A DNA stretch of 64,000 nt from Agapanthus africanus (GCA_030015575.1 CM057340.1:749897632-749961631), one strand, 5' to 3'; counted from the stretch's first letter, positions 1 through 10,553 are shown. Numbers and translations: made by a program. Notes: a model not told the origin generated them from the sequence alone.

Positions 1-14
1 TGCGAAGATCAACG

Positions 15-1394
15 CTAGACAGTGTTTTTCGATGGGGAATAATTGCTTTCTGCCCCCAGTAGAACTCGACTCAAGTAGTAAAGGGCTCTCTCCTTCCCTT
101 GGTCATTTTCTTGTGCCCATAATGCGCCTAGAGAACCCTCAAGGGCGGTTGTATACAGAATGAGAGGCTTTCCCTTGATCGGAGCGGTCAGCACCGGCGG
201 ATTATGTAGGTATTGCTTGACTTCGTCCAGCGCGCTTTGGCATTTGCGATCCCAGATGAAAGGGGTTCCCTTCTTCATCAGGTGACTGTAGGGGCGACAT
301 TTGCCAGAAAGATTGGCTATAAATCGCCGGATATACGCGAGCCTTCCTTGGAGAGACCGCAGTTGCTTGAAAGTCCTTGGCGGAGGCATTTCCATAATCA
401 CCTCGATCTTTGACGGGTCTATCTCGATGCCTCGGTATCGGACGATGAATCCCAGGAACTTGCCTGAGGAAACTCCGAAGGCGCATTTGAGATGGTTCAT
501 CTTCAAGTTGTATTTCCGAAGGCGCTGAAACATAATCTTCAGATGTTCTAAATGTTCTTCATATGATTTGCTTTTCACCACAAGGTCGTCAATATAGCAT
601 TCGACAATTTCATGTATGAGGTCATCGAAAATCTTCGTCATGGCCCTCTGATAGGCGGCACCGGCGTTCTTTAGACCGAAAGGCATCACTTTGTAGCAGA
701 ATATTCCCAGGGGAGTCTGGAAAGCGGTATGTTTTTGACTTTCGGGATGCATTTTTATTTGATTGTATCCTGATGATCCGTCCATGAAGGAGAAGACTTC
801 GTGAGTCGACGTGTTGTTTATCATCAGCTCGGTGACCGGTACTAGAAAGTCATCCTTCGGACAAACTTTGTTGAGATCCCGAAAGTCTACGCAGATGCGC
901 ACCGTCCCATTTTTCTTCATCACTGGGACGATATTGGCGATCCAGCCAGGATACTGAACCTCTTGGATGAAGCCGGAGTCGATTAGCTTCTTGACCTCGG
1001 CATTGATGCTCATCTCAAGCTCGAGCCGCATTCTTCTCGGTGCTTTTTTGATCGGCTTGACGTCCGGAGATATCGCCAATTTGTGGATGGATATTTCTGG
1101 ATCCAATCCGGGCATCTTGGAATAGTTCCATGCAAAACAGTCTTTATACTGCATGAGTACGTCTTTTAGCGTAGCCACCCTTTCTTCAGACAAAAGCTCA
1201 CTGACGAACGTCGGCCGCGGGTCACTTGCCATCCCCAAGTCAATTTTCTTGAGGTTATCTGCAGTAGTATGTATCCCATCTTCCAGCTCTTTTGGCGCCG
1301 GTGGAAACTCTGAGATCACTTCGTCATCATCATTTTCGAAGCACCAGAGGAGGTCATCCATATTCTTGGGCTCTTCTTTTGACAGTGTTATCAC
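15..1394 (-). pseudogene. pol: Tat-1 reverse transcriptase and start of RNase H domain
   Basis: This is a 459-codon open segment of the polyprotein; its left limit is not a natural start. It holds the RT palm: GFIQEVQYPGW near residue 143, VRICVDFRDLNK near 165, FSFMDGSSGYNQ near 201, MPFGLKNAGAAYQR near 237 and the catalytic YIDD at 267-270. The thumb/connection and the first RNase H region follow (LYTTALEGSLGALW). RT copies element RNA into cDNA in virus-like particles. The frame ends at 15-17 in NYSPSKNTV where Tat-2 reads NYSPIEKHC, so a small indel destroys the RNase H frame. Compared with Tat-2 this RT block has no internal stop and is the best preserved RT in the window. Confidence 0.92.
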
Positions 1395-1520
1395 GTGATA
1401 GGTATGAGATCGCTTCCAAGACCGATGTTGATCTGGTTTTACTCCCGCCGCATACGTGGCTTTCGGTTCATGCTTCTGTGGTGGGGTTACCTTCCAACCG
1501 CTGGATAGAGCGAACCTGCC

Positions 1521-1946
1521 TTACTGATACTGGTCTTCTACCCAGTCTTTGAATGTAAAGCAGTCTTCGAGGGGATGTCCTATTGCCCGGTGATAGGAGC
1601 AATAGTCTGGGTGAGAGACTTCGCCTGCTTGCTCGGGGTGCTTGGACTCCGGGAGGGTAATCATCTGATGTTTTATGACAAGATCAAGTATCTTTCTTGT
1701 CTTGTCTTGGGAAAAAGAATACGCTCGACCCATCTTCCTTATAAGAGACGAGTCCTGGTTGCTTGATTCTCGCTCGCGTGGCTTCTTTGTCCCGCTTTGT
1801 CGCTGTCGAACGCTTTTTCCGTTCTTGGGTTTATTTCTGCCTCTGCGTCGGGTCTTTTGTATGACGGGCTGGCGACGAAGGGCATCGTCACTTTTTGCAG
1901 CCTGCTGAAGGAGGCATTGCGTTCTAGCTTTCTCGTAGAGGGCCAT
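1521..1946 (-). pseudogene. pol: Tat-1 third Cys/His module between protease and RT
   Basis: The 141-residue segment lies in the same frame as the RT. It contains GRAYSFSQDKTRKILDL and then a Cys/His cluster (CSYHRAIGHPLEDC) followed by WVEDQYQ, the same order as the gag-proximal module at 4747-4980. It looks like a duplicated nucleic-acid-binding module placed after the protease. The stop at 1521-1523 replaces a Gln codon, judging from Tat-4, and the upstream stop at 1965-1967 is TGA where Tat-2 has CGA. Confidence 0.75.
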
Positions 1947-1964
1947 TTCGCGATTATGGTCGTC

Positions 1965-2522
1965 TCAAACCTTTTGACCCGCTTCCCTTATAAGCTTTTC
2001 CATTTGTTCTTCGAACGACGGGCTTGGCATTTTCACGACGGGAGCTCGTTTTGGTTCAGGGTTAGCATCTTCCCATAAAGCATCTCCTTCTTCATCAAAG
2101 TCATGTATGGCATAGCAGTCGCGAAATCGCTCTCGTTTCTTGGATTGAACATATCCAAGCCCGATCGTTTCCATTTTCCCGTTGGGCAACTTTCGTTGAG
2201 TTCCGGGGATGTTCCAGATCCTGTTATAGAACTGGGCTTGTCGAGAAGTCTGTTTGAAGGGAACGCCTTGGCGCCTCAACAGTCTTTTTAATCCATCTGT
2301 ATAGTATCTGGGCAAACGGATGGGCTCGAGTCTGTCAAGTGTAGAATTCGCACCATGCCAGATTTCTTTCTCCATTTTGGTTTTCCCGGATCGGTAGAAT
2401 AGGATCACCTTTTTACCCTTTCGCCTGGGGGAGACATAGAATGTCTGCAGTTCTTGCACACTATAAGTTTCAAGTGCATCGAGCTCTTTGTAATGCTCTT
2501 GCGGAACCATGGCAACTTGCAA
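1965..2522 (-). pseudogene. pol: Tat-1 protease-to-RT linker
   Basis: This region has no recognised domain but is conserved in Tat-2 (about 18320-18900) and Tat-4 (50161-50661 and degenerate sequence beyond). Conserved stretches include IWHGA, RLPRYYT, LKRLLRRQG and LPNGKMETIGLGY. The segment is charged and ends in FEEQMEKLIREA, a predicted short helix. It is read in the same frame as RT. The function is unknown; it is likely a spacer processed out by the element protease. Confidence 0.7.
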
Positions 2523-3180
2523 ACTTTGATCTTCATCAGCGAGAGTTTGTATCGATGGCTTAGCAGAAATACAGCATTGACCCCATCTTCCGAGTCACTG
2601 CCGAAGACCAGAATAGGGGTGGACGGTCCCGGCTTGTTGCATTGGGGAAGCCCTGAATAAACTATTTCTTCTTCCTCCTCGGTATCTCTCCCGAAAACCG
2701 GAATAGTAGTGATAGCTTTGTTCTTGTCCTCCGGTTTGCGACATCTTTCTGTGTTTTCAAAATCTGGCAGGAAGTACTTGGCATTCTCATATTTGCGGAC
2801 TTCGTTCACGGAGAATGGGTTTAGTTCCCCTGTCACAGTGTACTCGTGACCATCTTTGATGTACTTCATACACTGATGTTGTGTAGAAAGGATAATGTTG
2901 TACTCGTGTAACCAAGGCCGGCCGAGCAAAGCGTTATAGCAGGTCTTAGCGTCAATGACGTGAAACTTGATGTCAGTGACTAGCAGCCCAAAGCGCAGCG
3001 TCAGTATCACAGACCTGAGCGTCCGTCATGACTGGGAGTCAAACCCGGAGATAGTGATCTTATCCCGAGCGAGGTGTTGAATGCTCATGCAGATTTCCTT
3101 CAACACTCTTACATTGAGGAGGTTAACGGAGGACCCATTGTCAACCAGGATTTTGCCTATCTTGATATCATGACAGTGTA
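2405..3180 (-). pseudogene. pro: Tat-1 aspartic protease region
   Basis: The protease normally cleaves the gag-pol precursor. Sequence after the active site is readable: ILTLRFGLLVTDIKFHV, TCYNALLGRPWLHEYN and QHQCMKY, matching Tat-2. The active-site segment near 3100-3150 encodes the VDNGSSVN-type motif in a shifted frame. A 2-nt insertion near 3180 separates it from gag, a TGA stop near 3025 stands where Tat-2 has CGA, and a second shift near 2560 separates it from the linker. Confidence 0.8.
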
Positions 3181-5859
3181 TCCGGAGACATAAAGGGGAT
3201 GGTTATGCTCACAAGTCCCGAGGAGGAGGTCTTCATCGCCAAAGGTGATATCAGCCGTGTGTACTTCTTCTAACTCGTCCTTCATCTTTTCTTCGGCGAG
3301 AAAAGCTTGGAATTGTTCGGGCTCTTGTAACGCCCTGATCAGAGAATCTCTCGCCTCTTTTGATAATAAGAGTGCATCGAGAATGCTTAGCTGCGAAGGT
3401 AGCTTCCTCAAATGTGCCAGAACGTTGTAGTCCACCTTACTTTTCTTTAGCGGGTCCTTAGCTGTCAGCTCTTCGACGACTCGATCATCGAGGGAGATAT
3501 CCTTAGGGACCTTTTCTTTCCCCTTATCCTTTTTGTTCAATCCCTTATTTGCAGGTCCGAGATTCTTCTCCGGTAGCGTGCGATTGCGCAGCTGAATGTT
3601 TTCGCAGCTCTTTGGTTCTTCTTCTTTTCCTGAGGTGGATTCTTTGAAGAGAAGGCCGAGAGTCATTTCTTCTTCAGAATTGCTCCCGAAGGTGAGAACT
3701 TGCGATCCCTTGCTATCAACCATGTGACAGTTGCCGGTAGTTTTTTTGCGCTCCTCGGTCGTATTTCTTTGCTCCCGACGAGTTTTGCGTTTCATCCGCT
3801 TGAAATGTTGTCGGTGAGCAACATATCCCTGCCATCAGTTTTTAAAAGCGTTGCACTCTTCGGTGGGGTGCGCAATCTTTCGATGATATAAGCAGTAGCT
3901 AGGATGTATATCCGCTTCATCAGGAGTGTTTCCTTCGGAGGGTGGCAGCTTCATTCCCATCGATATGGCTTTGGCGAACCTTTTCCTCGTCTTGAATCTG
4001 CTTTTATTTACGGCGGATGCACTTTGATCTGGAGGGAGTGTCTCGACTCTTTCGTCCAGTCGCCGGCGTTTGGCCTTTTCAAATACGGCCATCTCGCGCT
4101 CTCGATCGGCTTTGATTTCAAGAAGAGCTTCGTTCAGGAATGCATCAATCATTTTGTCTGATGGTCCTAGAAGTTCCGGCTCAGGATCTACCCCCAGTTT
4201 CTCTGCATCCAGAGATTCTTCATCGTTTATTAACGAATGAGAGATCACGTGGCAGCTTGCCACATAATCCTCAGGTTCATCCGATGAGTCTTCTCCATTG
4301 TCATCGTCTCCGTCCTCAAGGACGTGGCTGAGAAACTCTTAAAGTGTGACGGGGGTTCACACCTTCTGGTTATATTCTTCCAGCGCGTCGATATGCTTTT
4401 GCAGGTCCGTGCGCTTGTCATCAGGCTTCACGGGTTTTTTGGTCTTTTTCTTCTTCTTCGAAGACTTTGACGGCTGGGTGTGTGCGTTTTGACTATCACC
4501 ACCAATTTTTGGAGTTGGGCGCGGCTTCAGCATTCCCTTGATGACTTCAGGTTCCAGCGGACTTTTCCATTTGATCGCCAGACATGTTTGGAGATCCTTC
4601 AGCATTCTTTTTGTTTTAGCTGAAAGAGCGACCTCCCATGGAGCTTCTTCGACAAAAGAGCACGATGCCCCCGGTGTGTCCCCCCTTTTAAGAGCGTGTG
4701 GCTGAGGCGGGTTTACTTTCCAATTCTCAGACAGTGTGAATTTGCCCTATTGGTACTGGTCCTCAATCCAGCCCTTGAAGACGAAGCAATCCTCAATTGG
4801 ATGGCCCATCGCTTGATGATAGGGATAATAGTTGGGATTATTAGCCTCACCAGGTTGTAGTGGGCGTTTTGGATCTGGCAAGATGATGAGCCTGTTGCGC
4901 ACTGCCAGCTCAAATAGTCTTTTCGTTTTATCCCGGGGAAACGAATAAGGGTGCTTCAGCTTCTCGTTAAAGAATCGCTGCCTATCCTCCTGGCGAGCAA
5001 TTGACCTTGGACCACCGGGTTGCTGCTGAGCATTGGCGACGAAGGTCGCTTTCGCTTTTCCCTTTTCATTTCGAGGTTCCATCTTTAAAGAAGAAGGTCT
5101 GTGACCCATCTGGTCCATTTGGGCCAGTTTGTCAATCAAGGCTTGGAAGGTGGCGGGCATGAAAAACATCATGAACTGGGAGATGATCGCCTGCGGATCA
5201 AGAGTACCCATGAACATGCGCACTGCTGGCGCTTCTTCGATGCACTGCTCACATTTTGACCACAGATTCCGCCATCGTATTGCGTATTGAACCCATGTCT
5301 TGTCTGGCTTCACCCTGGCATTAATTAGAGCGGTAATCAGAGTACGCTCGCTAGCGCTTGTGAATCTTTGTGTAAACAACAGCTCCATTTCTGCAAATGT
5401 CTTGACAGAGTCGTTCGGGAGTTCAGAGTACCATTTGAACGCTGTCTCCGACAAGCTGACGACGAACTGGCGAAGTAGCAGTTTATCGTCACCTCCAGTG
5501 TTGCCACATAGAGCCGTGAACTGGGTGACATGTTGGTGGGGATTGCCCATCCCTTTATATACATGGAATTTAGGGATCATATATCCCGGCGGGTACCTTA
5601 TTTGGTCATACCAGCCCAGATAGGATCGTCCAGTCTTAACGATCTGCCCGGCCGTTTCGCTTGAATGATGAGCTCGTATTTGCTGAGCGATGTAATCATC
5701 CAGAGCGGCCTTGTAGATGGTTTCCTCCTTGGCTGCTGAAAGAGCCGGAGAAGGGTTCGATGTCTCCCCTCTGTCGTCTTCAATGATAATCGGGGGGTCT
5801 TCAGCTAGAGGTTCCGGCTGTAACATCATCCCGGCCATGTCTTGGAACAAAAAAGCCAT
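3157..5859 (-). pseudogene. gag: Tat-1 gag: capsid-like domain and two Cys/His modules
   Basis: Open segments 5859-4747, 4605-4357, 4263-3835 and 3795-3157 share one reading frame. The retrotransposon Gag capsid-like region covers about 5640-5120 (PPGYMIPKFHVYKG, FAEMELLFTQRFTSASERT, WVQYAIRWRNLWSKCEQ). Cys/His module 1 is at about 4830-4780 (YYPYHQAMGHPIEDC, first Cys changed to Tyr) and module 2 at about 3910-3850 (YCLYHRKIAHPTEEC). Gag packages the element RNA. The stop at 4747-4749 is TAG where Tat-2 has CAG; further stops lie between the other segments. Confidence 0.85.
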
Positions 5860-6003
5860 TCATTTTATGTTGGCCGCTTGTTCCGCGGCCTCTTTCTCTT
5901 TCCTCTCGAGCATTCTTCGGAGGAATTCGGTATCAGTTTCCTGCTCTGAGGTCTCTGGATTTTCTTTCGGCCCAGTGAGTGCGGCCATTGCAGTCAGCAT
6001 CTC

Positions 6004-7215
6004 CTAAAGTTTTTGTTGCTGTTGCTCCTGAGCCTTTGTTATCGATCGGGTAAGCGGTCGATGACCCATAGAAACACGGATTTCCTTTTTTCCGGATGCC
6101 ATATAGACAGTATGCACCACCATGCCCCCAGACTTAGGGCGTTTAGGTTCAGTGGTCTTACGATTCATCGCAGACTCAGGGATTTTCTCTGGCCTTCTCC
6201 TCTTGTGAGCGGTCGAAGTTGAGGGGGTCGTTGCAGTGGTCACCCAAACAGCTGTCGCCTTTTATGGCTTGACAGGATGGTTCTTTTCTCGTTGAACTTT
6301 CACCTTTTTCTGTCGGCGAGAGTAATCTTGATCAATCACCGATTCTTGAACCCGTCGCCAAGCTTTGTAAATTTTAGAGGACAACCGCTGAGGGGGATAC
6401 TCTAGCTTCGCCTTTGGGGCATTCTCCACGGGTGGAGGAGATCACTTCAGCACGGCAGTCGGAGAGTTTTTGCACACCCTCCTTAGCGGTTCAAAGTTGT
6501 TCCCAGTTGGAACAGCGGCATCGATTTCCACCGTTGGAGCCGGCGGAGTCAGTCCGGAAGGGGAATTGCCCCCAGCCTTCCTCACACGGCGCCAGTGGCA
6601 ACGTCGAGCGTGTCCTGCAGTTGGAATTATCTCAGCTACGGGGGTGGTTTCCTTATGTCCCCTGTCTTGATCAGAAATTGTTGCTGTCAACCTGTTGAAG
6701 ACTGACGTCCGCTAAGTGGGGATGGCCAACCTATCGAAATCAGACAACCGAGCAGGTGAAGCAGCCTTGACGATTTCGCCTGAAACGGGAGCTGAAACAG
6801 TCAGTCTTGTGAAGACCGACCCTTTGGCGGGAGAAGCCGCTTTGACGACTTCGAGAGCAGGAATGGCTATCCTTTTTGGGATAACCCTTTCTGGTATCAC
6901 AGGCTTCTTCACGAGCCCACACGAGATTTAGCCCAATCTGTCAAAGACTGAGGCGTTGGATTTGGGCGACCCGTTGAGAGGGGCCGCGGTAGTGGTAAGT
7001 CGATCAAAGATCAACTTCTTTGGGGTTTCTTGCGACAGCAGCGGGGCATTGAAGCTCATCGGTGGGATCATAGTCCCAAAGAACAGCCCAGTAGTGGCCT
7101 GAGTTACTTGCTCCACTGGCATATTGAACAAGGAGGCCGCTTGGGGCCCATAGGTTACACCTCCAGATGAGGAGGAACGGGAGTTGCAGTTGCAGCTGGA
7201 GCAGCTAGAGGCCAT
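6004..7215 (-). pseudogene. gag: Tat-1 gag N-terminal region
   Basis: Segments 7215-6928, 6912-6712, 6690-6442 and 6243-6004 share the frame of the capsid segment. The start at 7215 is Cys/Ser rich (MASSCSSCNCNS), then VTYGPQAASLFNMPVEQVTQ, then several short repeats of the form FDRL/FTRL (VFDRLG, VFTRLTV, DFDRLAIP), a basic region and KPKSGG-type sequence near 6130. The repeated xFxRL units look like tandem short linear motifs. The stop at 6004-6006 is TAG where the other copies read CAG. Confidence 0.8.
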
Positions 7216-7340
7216 TGATATTCTTTTTTCTGCACGAGAGCAAAACCAAATCTTAGTACCTCGAACCTAAGGGCAACCATATTAAACCGCGATTCGTTCG
7301 CGAACACGACACACAAAGTGTGAAGTGGAAAGAGGAAGAG
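7216..7340 (-). other. Tat-1 5' leader with splice-acceptor-like sequence
   Basis: This is the short leader between PBS and gag ATG. About 12 nt upstream of the ATG there is a pyrimidine-rich stretch ending in GTGCAG. The same pyrimidine-tract plus TGCAG or CGCAG arrangement precedes the gag ATG in Tat-2, Tat-3 and Tat-4. Confidence 0.45.
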
Positions 7341-7358
7341 GTCCCACCGGGTGTGCCA
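7341..7358 (-). other. Tat-1 primer-binding site
   Basis: On the minus strand the sequence TGGCACACCCGGTGGGAC begins 5 nt after the LTR end (GGGGAACA). It starts with TGG, the complement of a tRNA 3' CCA. Tat-3 has the related TGGCACGTCCGGTATGACC at 37731. I do not assign the tRNA species. Confidence 0.75.
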
Positions 7359-7949
7359 GAATCTGTTCCCCGCCGAACACAGAGACGGAACCGCGTAGGT
7401 CCGTCTTGCCTGAATTTGTGGGCAGATGCTAATTGGTGCTATCCGTCCACCTCTCCGAAGATGCCAAGTTGATTTATGACACCATGTATCGAAGGTTTAA
7501 ACGGATGAGGCCGATGTAGAAGACTTCGTCAGATTTCCCCTCGTTGAGGGGTTTTTGATTGTGGGGACGCTCTTCCCTGCAGGCGCAAGCCCCTGCAGTT
7601 AATTACGCTACCGCATCACGGTAACCACTTTCTCCTTCTCCAGATGGTCAATTCGTGTCGTGTGTGTTTGTTTTGTTTTTGGTTGCCCGTGGATTGTATA
7701 CGGAGACTAATTTATGTTGTCGCCCGTAGGGCATGGATTAGTCCAAATCCGTATCTTCTTAGATTTGGGTTTGGGGTTAGGTTTAAGGATGCGTTAGTCT
7801 CATTTGAGACTAAGATCAACTTAAACGTTTGTTAAGGATACGTTAGTCTAATTTTAGGCTAAGATCGACTTAACGGGATCGTTTAGATCCAACAAAAGAG
7901 CATTTTGGGCTCTATTGTTTAATTTAGGGATTTTGTGGTCCATAATTAT

Positions 7950-8145
7950 TATAAGGACGTTATGGTCCAAGGTTAAGGGCATCATAGTCTATGGGTTTAA
8001 GGACCCCACAGTCCAAGGTTAAGGACATCATAGTCTATGAGTTTAAGGACCCCACAGTCCATAGTTTAAAGACGTCATAGTCTATAAAGTTTAAGGACAT
8101 CATAGTCCATGAGTTTAAGGACCCCACAGTCCATAGAATGTTTGG
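7950..8145. repeat. GGAC-N6-GTCC hairpin array in Tat-1 LTR
   Basis: About six units of roughly 30 bp each carry GGAC, a 6-nt loop and GTCC (for example 7955-7958 with 7965-7968, and 8001-8004 with 8011-8014), separated by GTTTAA/GGTTAA spacers. The stem is constant and the loop varies (GTTATG, CCCACA, ATCATA). The same array is at 12885-13150 in Tat-2 and in Tat-3. Confidence 0.8.
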
Positions 8146-8509
8146 TTGTCGGGACCCGTCATCTCTCTGAAGACGTTGAAGGATTACAACGACAAATATC
8201 AGAGGAGTAAAGAGATGTACCCTTGAACCAATTTTGGTTGAGAGATCTGTAGTCCAATTTGAGACTAAGATTAAAATATTTATGAGCATATGGGCTCAGT
8301 TAATCTCAATTAAGGACTTATGACCAATCTTGGGCTAAGTCCAATCAAGTTAAAATGTTTAACATTTATTTTAGGCTGTTGAGCATTTATTTGGGCTTGG
8401 CCCTTTTAACAATGCTGGGCATTGATTTGGATTCTGAAAGTATTTCTGTCTTTTGTTGAATGCTGATCATTCATCATAACTCTGGGGCTTATTAAAGAAC
8501 AATTTATGT

Positions 8510-8790
8510 TCTATCAGCGCAACACATGGTGTGCTTGGCGTTTTGCGCCAGTCAAAGAGCGCAGTGCGCTTCTGCCGAGTAGCGTATACGTGAGGGACAC
8601 GTGGTGCGCTTGGCGCTGAGCGCCAGTCTATGAGCGCATTGCGCTGATTTATGAGCACAAAGCGCTATTAGTTGAGTGGCGCACACGTGAGGAGGACATG
8701 GTGCGCTTGGCGCCGAGCGCCATTGCATGAGCGCAAAGGGCTAGTCCAAGAGCGCAAAGCGCTAATTTATGAGCGCAAAGCGCTATCTGA
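8510..8790. repeat. GC-rich AGCGC/GCGCT inverted units in Tat-1 LTR
   Basis: The region has repeated short inverted repeats of AGCGC and GCGCT with 3-nt loops (AAA, AGT, ATT), and GGCGC/GCGCC pairs. Spacers contain the CACGTGT/ACACGTG core. It is an enhancer-like GC-rich tract of the LTR, equivalent to 11240-11640 in Tat-2. Confidence 0.7.
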
Positions 8791-9640
8791 TCAACTTTAT
8801 GATCTGAGAAATAAATTCTCGTTTATGAGAGACTTTGTCTCAAGATTCTAAGAACAAAAGTTCTTACTTTATAGAAGATGTTTCAATCTCTTGTATTGAT
8901 GAAAGACTTTGCCTTTATGGATCTGTGATCCTTAAGAGAATTGAATTATTCTTCCCCCTTTTTATAATGAGATGTTCATGATCTCTTTGTATAAAAGAGT
9001 TTCGTCTTGTAGATCTATGATCTGTGAGAAGAATTATTTTCTTCTTTTTATTTTATGATGAGATCCTTTGATATCTTTGTGAAAGACTTTGGTCTTGTAG
9101 ATCTATGATTTTTAAAGAAGTGAATTCTTCTTTTTAATTATGAGATGATTTCATCTCTCTGTTCATTTTTTTTACCTTGAAGAGAATCTTCTTTTTTTCT
9201 GAGAGCTTGGCTCTTCTTTCTCTGATCTCTCAAAGCTTATGGGGGGGGGGTTCCTCTATTTTTTCTGTCTTCTCCCCAGACTTGAAGTCTTGAGGCCTTT
9301 ATATAGGGTGAGCTGATTTGTTCAATCAGTTAAGGAGATCTTTTCTCCAATTGATTTGGGGATTTTCCCATCGTCGGATCTTTGATCCAAGGGCTTCTGA
9401 TTTACAGAAGGCAATCTTCTTGTTTTTAACAAGATTGGGAAATCTTTCCCCATACAGAATTTATTCTGTATTTTTGGTGATTTTTAATCACCATTAGATC
9501 ATTGATCCAATGGTGCTCTGATTTACAGAGCACAATCTTTCTGTTATGGAAAGATTTTGAGCAATCTTTCCTTAACAGAATTTTATTCTGGTCAATTAAT
9601 AATTTATCATTATTATTGGATTTTTGATCTGATGGTGAGG
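8780..9640. repeat. Continuous chain of short perfect hairpins in Tat-1 LTR
   Basis: Successive stem pairs read directly from the sequence: 8849-8855/8860-8866, 9142-9148/9151-9157, 9313-9318/9324-9329, 9394-9399/9405-9410, 9418-9424/9428-9434, 9453-9460/9463-9470, 9476-9482/9486-9492, 9513-9520/9526-9533, 9534-9541/9549-9556, 9576-9581/9585-9590. Stem sequences are unrelated to each other; loops are 2-7 nt. Confidence 0.85.
9298..9305 (-). promoter_or_regulatory. Tat-1 LTR TATA box
   Basis: TATATAAA on the minus strand lies about 540 bp inside the LTR. The equivalent box is at 11800-11807 in Tat-2 and 63960-63967 in the last LTR. Confidence 0.75.
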
Positions 9641-9840
9641 AGCTCTTAGTTCCAGCGCTAGCGCATCCGTGCTCTGCACGTGGTGCGCTGCTTAGAGCGC
9701 AACGCACTTAGCGCTAGCGCACACATGTTTTGCACGTGGTGCGCTGCTTAGGGCGCAGCGCACTTGGCGCTGCTTCTGAAGCGTTGCTTCATTTCAAAAT
9801 TTGAATTTTGAACAGAGCTTTATTTTAATTGGGGGAAACA

Positions 9841-9851
9841 AATGCCCCCCT
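9841..9851 (-). other. Tat polypurine tract before LTR
   Basis: AGGGGGGCATT on the minus strand immediately precedes TGTTTCCCCC. Plus-strand DNA priming at such a tract sets the LTR start. The Tat-2 counterpart is 31933-31942. Confidence 0.75.
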
Positions 9852-9944
9852 ACCGTTGCGCTCACGTGGCCCACACGTGAGTGCAGCGGTGGCAGCAACT
9901 GCGCCCTTAGATCAACTCAGAAGTTGAAACGACATCTCAGTGCC

Positions 9945-9952
9945 TATAAATA
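9945..9952 (+). promoter_or_regulatory. TATA box of the antisense gene promoter (orphan copy)
   Basis: TATAAATA on the plus strand is opposite to the Tat sense direction. It is the counterpart of the antisense promoter at 31837-31844. Two CACGTG G-boxes lie upstream, near 9860 and 9871. The gene body is lost here at about 9966. Confidence 0.6.
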
Positions 9953-9966
9953 GGACCTTTGGCCCA

Positions 9967-10553
9967 GGATTTCAGTATGAAGGGTGTGAAAAATTGAGTA
10001 GGTATTTATAAGAAAAAAACTAGGGTTGGGGTGTGATAAAAAAATGCATTAAAAAGAGTTTTAATTGGAATTTTGAGTCTCTGGAATAATGCAGGGAATT
10101 TAAACAGTGTAGGGGTTATGGGGTAGACCAAGAGTCTCAGAAGAGTGAAGAAAATCGGCGATCCGAGCTGAGTCGGCCGGCGGCGCGGGCCGAGTCAGCC
10201 ATGCCGCCGGGCCGATCCGGCCGTGTCATGCCGTGCCTCGCCGCCATGTGCCCCTTGTCGCTTTGTCTACCTCCTGGACTCATTTGTTTTATATGCGACT
10301 TTTGATTTTTACGATTTATGTACTTGTAGACTCTTGGGCTTTTAAAAGATTAAAAGAAAAATACTTTAAAATAATGTGTGGCTGATGGGATTTGAACTCT
10401 GGTGCTTTGGTTCAGCAGTGCAAGGTCTTACCAATGAGCTACAAGCTCTTTCTTACTGTTTAAAAGCAAATCAAACTTATAACTTGTGCTCGGGCAAAAA
10501 TACCACTTTCTGTATTTTTGAAAAAAATGTACAGAAAGTTCAGGGTTGTTACA
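9967..10553 (-). repeat. Tekay-like LTR, 3' truncated
   Basis: The LTR starts TGTAACAACCC at 10553 on the minus strand. A TATAAATA box is at 10003-10010. The right 400 bp matches 45391-45787. It includes a tRNA-like segment at 10376-10450 and a GC-rich CGGCC-repeat stretch near 10150-10240. Confidence 0.7.
10376..10450 (-). repeat. tRNA-like segment inside Tekay-like LTR
   Basis: On the minus strand an A-box-like TAGCTCATTGG (10441-10431) is followed 32 nt later by a B-box-like AGTTCAAATCC (10398-10388), the spacing of tRNA internal promoters. No acceptor stem closes it, so it is a tRNA-derived or tRNA-mimicking piece and not a tRNA gene. The second copy is at 45605-45690. Confidence 0.55.

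Larger units (their letters stand above)
1..9840 (-). mobile_element. Tat-1: Tat-lineage Ty3/gypsy retrotransposon, 5' LTR through RT, cut by window edge
   Basis: The element reads right to left: LTR 7364-9840, PBS 7341-7358, gag from 7215, protease near 3000, RT 1394-15. The remaining pol lies left of base 1. Order and motifs match Tat-2 and Tat-4 in this window, so the family assignment rests on full-length relatives. The coding frame is one gag-pro-pol reading frame broken by at least two frameshifts (near 3180 and 2560) and several stops. The LTR is preceded on its outer side by a polypurine tract and the internal 3' end of another copy instead of unrelated flanking DNA. Confidence 0.93.
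7364..9840 (-). repeat. Tat-1 LTR (2477 bp)
   Basis: The minus strand starts TGTTTCCCCC at 9840 and ends GAACA at 7364, giving TG..CA termini. The same start is seen at 11158 and, as TGTTTACCCC, at 63412. A TATA box is at 9298-9305. U3 holds GC-rich GCGC repeats, R/U5 holds a chain of short hairpins, and U5 holds an array of GGAC-N6-GTCC units. The outer side is bounded by a polypurine tract, the inner side by PBS and gag. Confidence 0.9.
9841..9966 (-). mobile_element. 3' internal end of a Tat copy abutting the Tat-1 LTR
   Basis: The reverse complement matches the end of the Tat-2 internal region (about 31820-31942): a TATA box on the opposite strand, TGAGTTGATCTA, CCACCGCTGCACTCAC, then a purine tract directly before the LTR start. 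It is cut at about 9966 by Tekay-like LTR sequence. The LTR at 7364-9840 therefore has element-internal sequence on both sides. Confidence 0.8.

Noticed and set aside
7644..7835. Frames in the LTRs (7644, 8035, 8467, 9426, 10428)
   Set aside because: Short, not conserved between LTR copies, and covering hairpin or array sequence.
10376..10450. Functional tRNA gene
   Set aside because: A- and B-box-like motifs are present but no closing acceptor stem or clear anticodon arm; sits inside an LTR in two copies.
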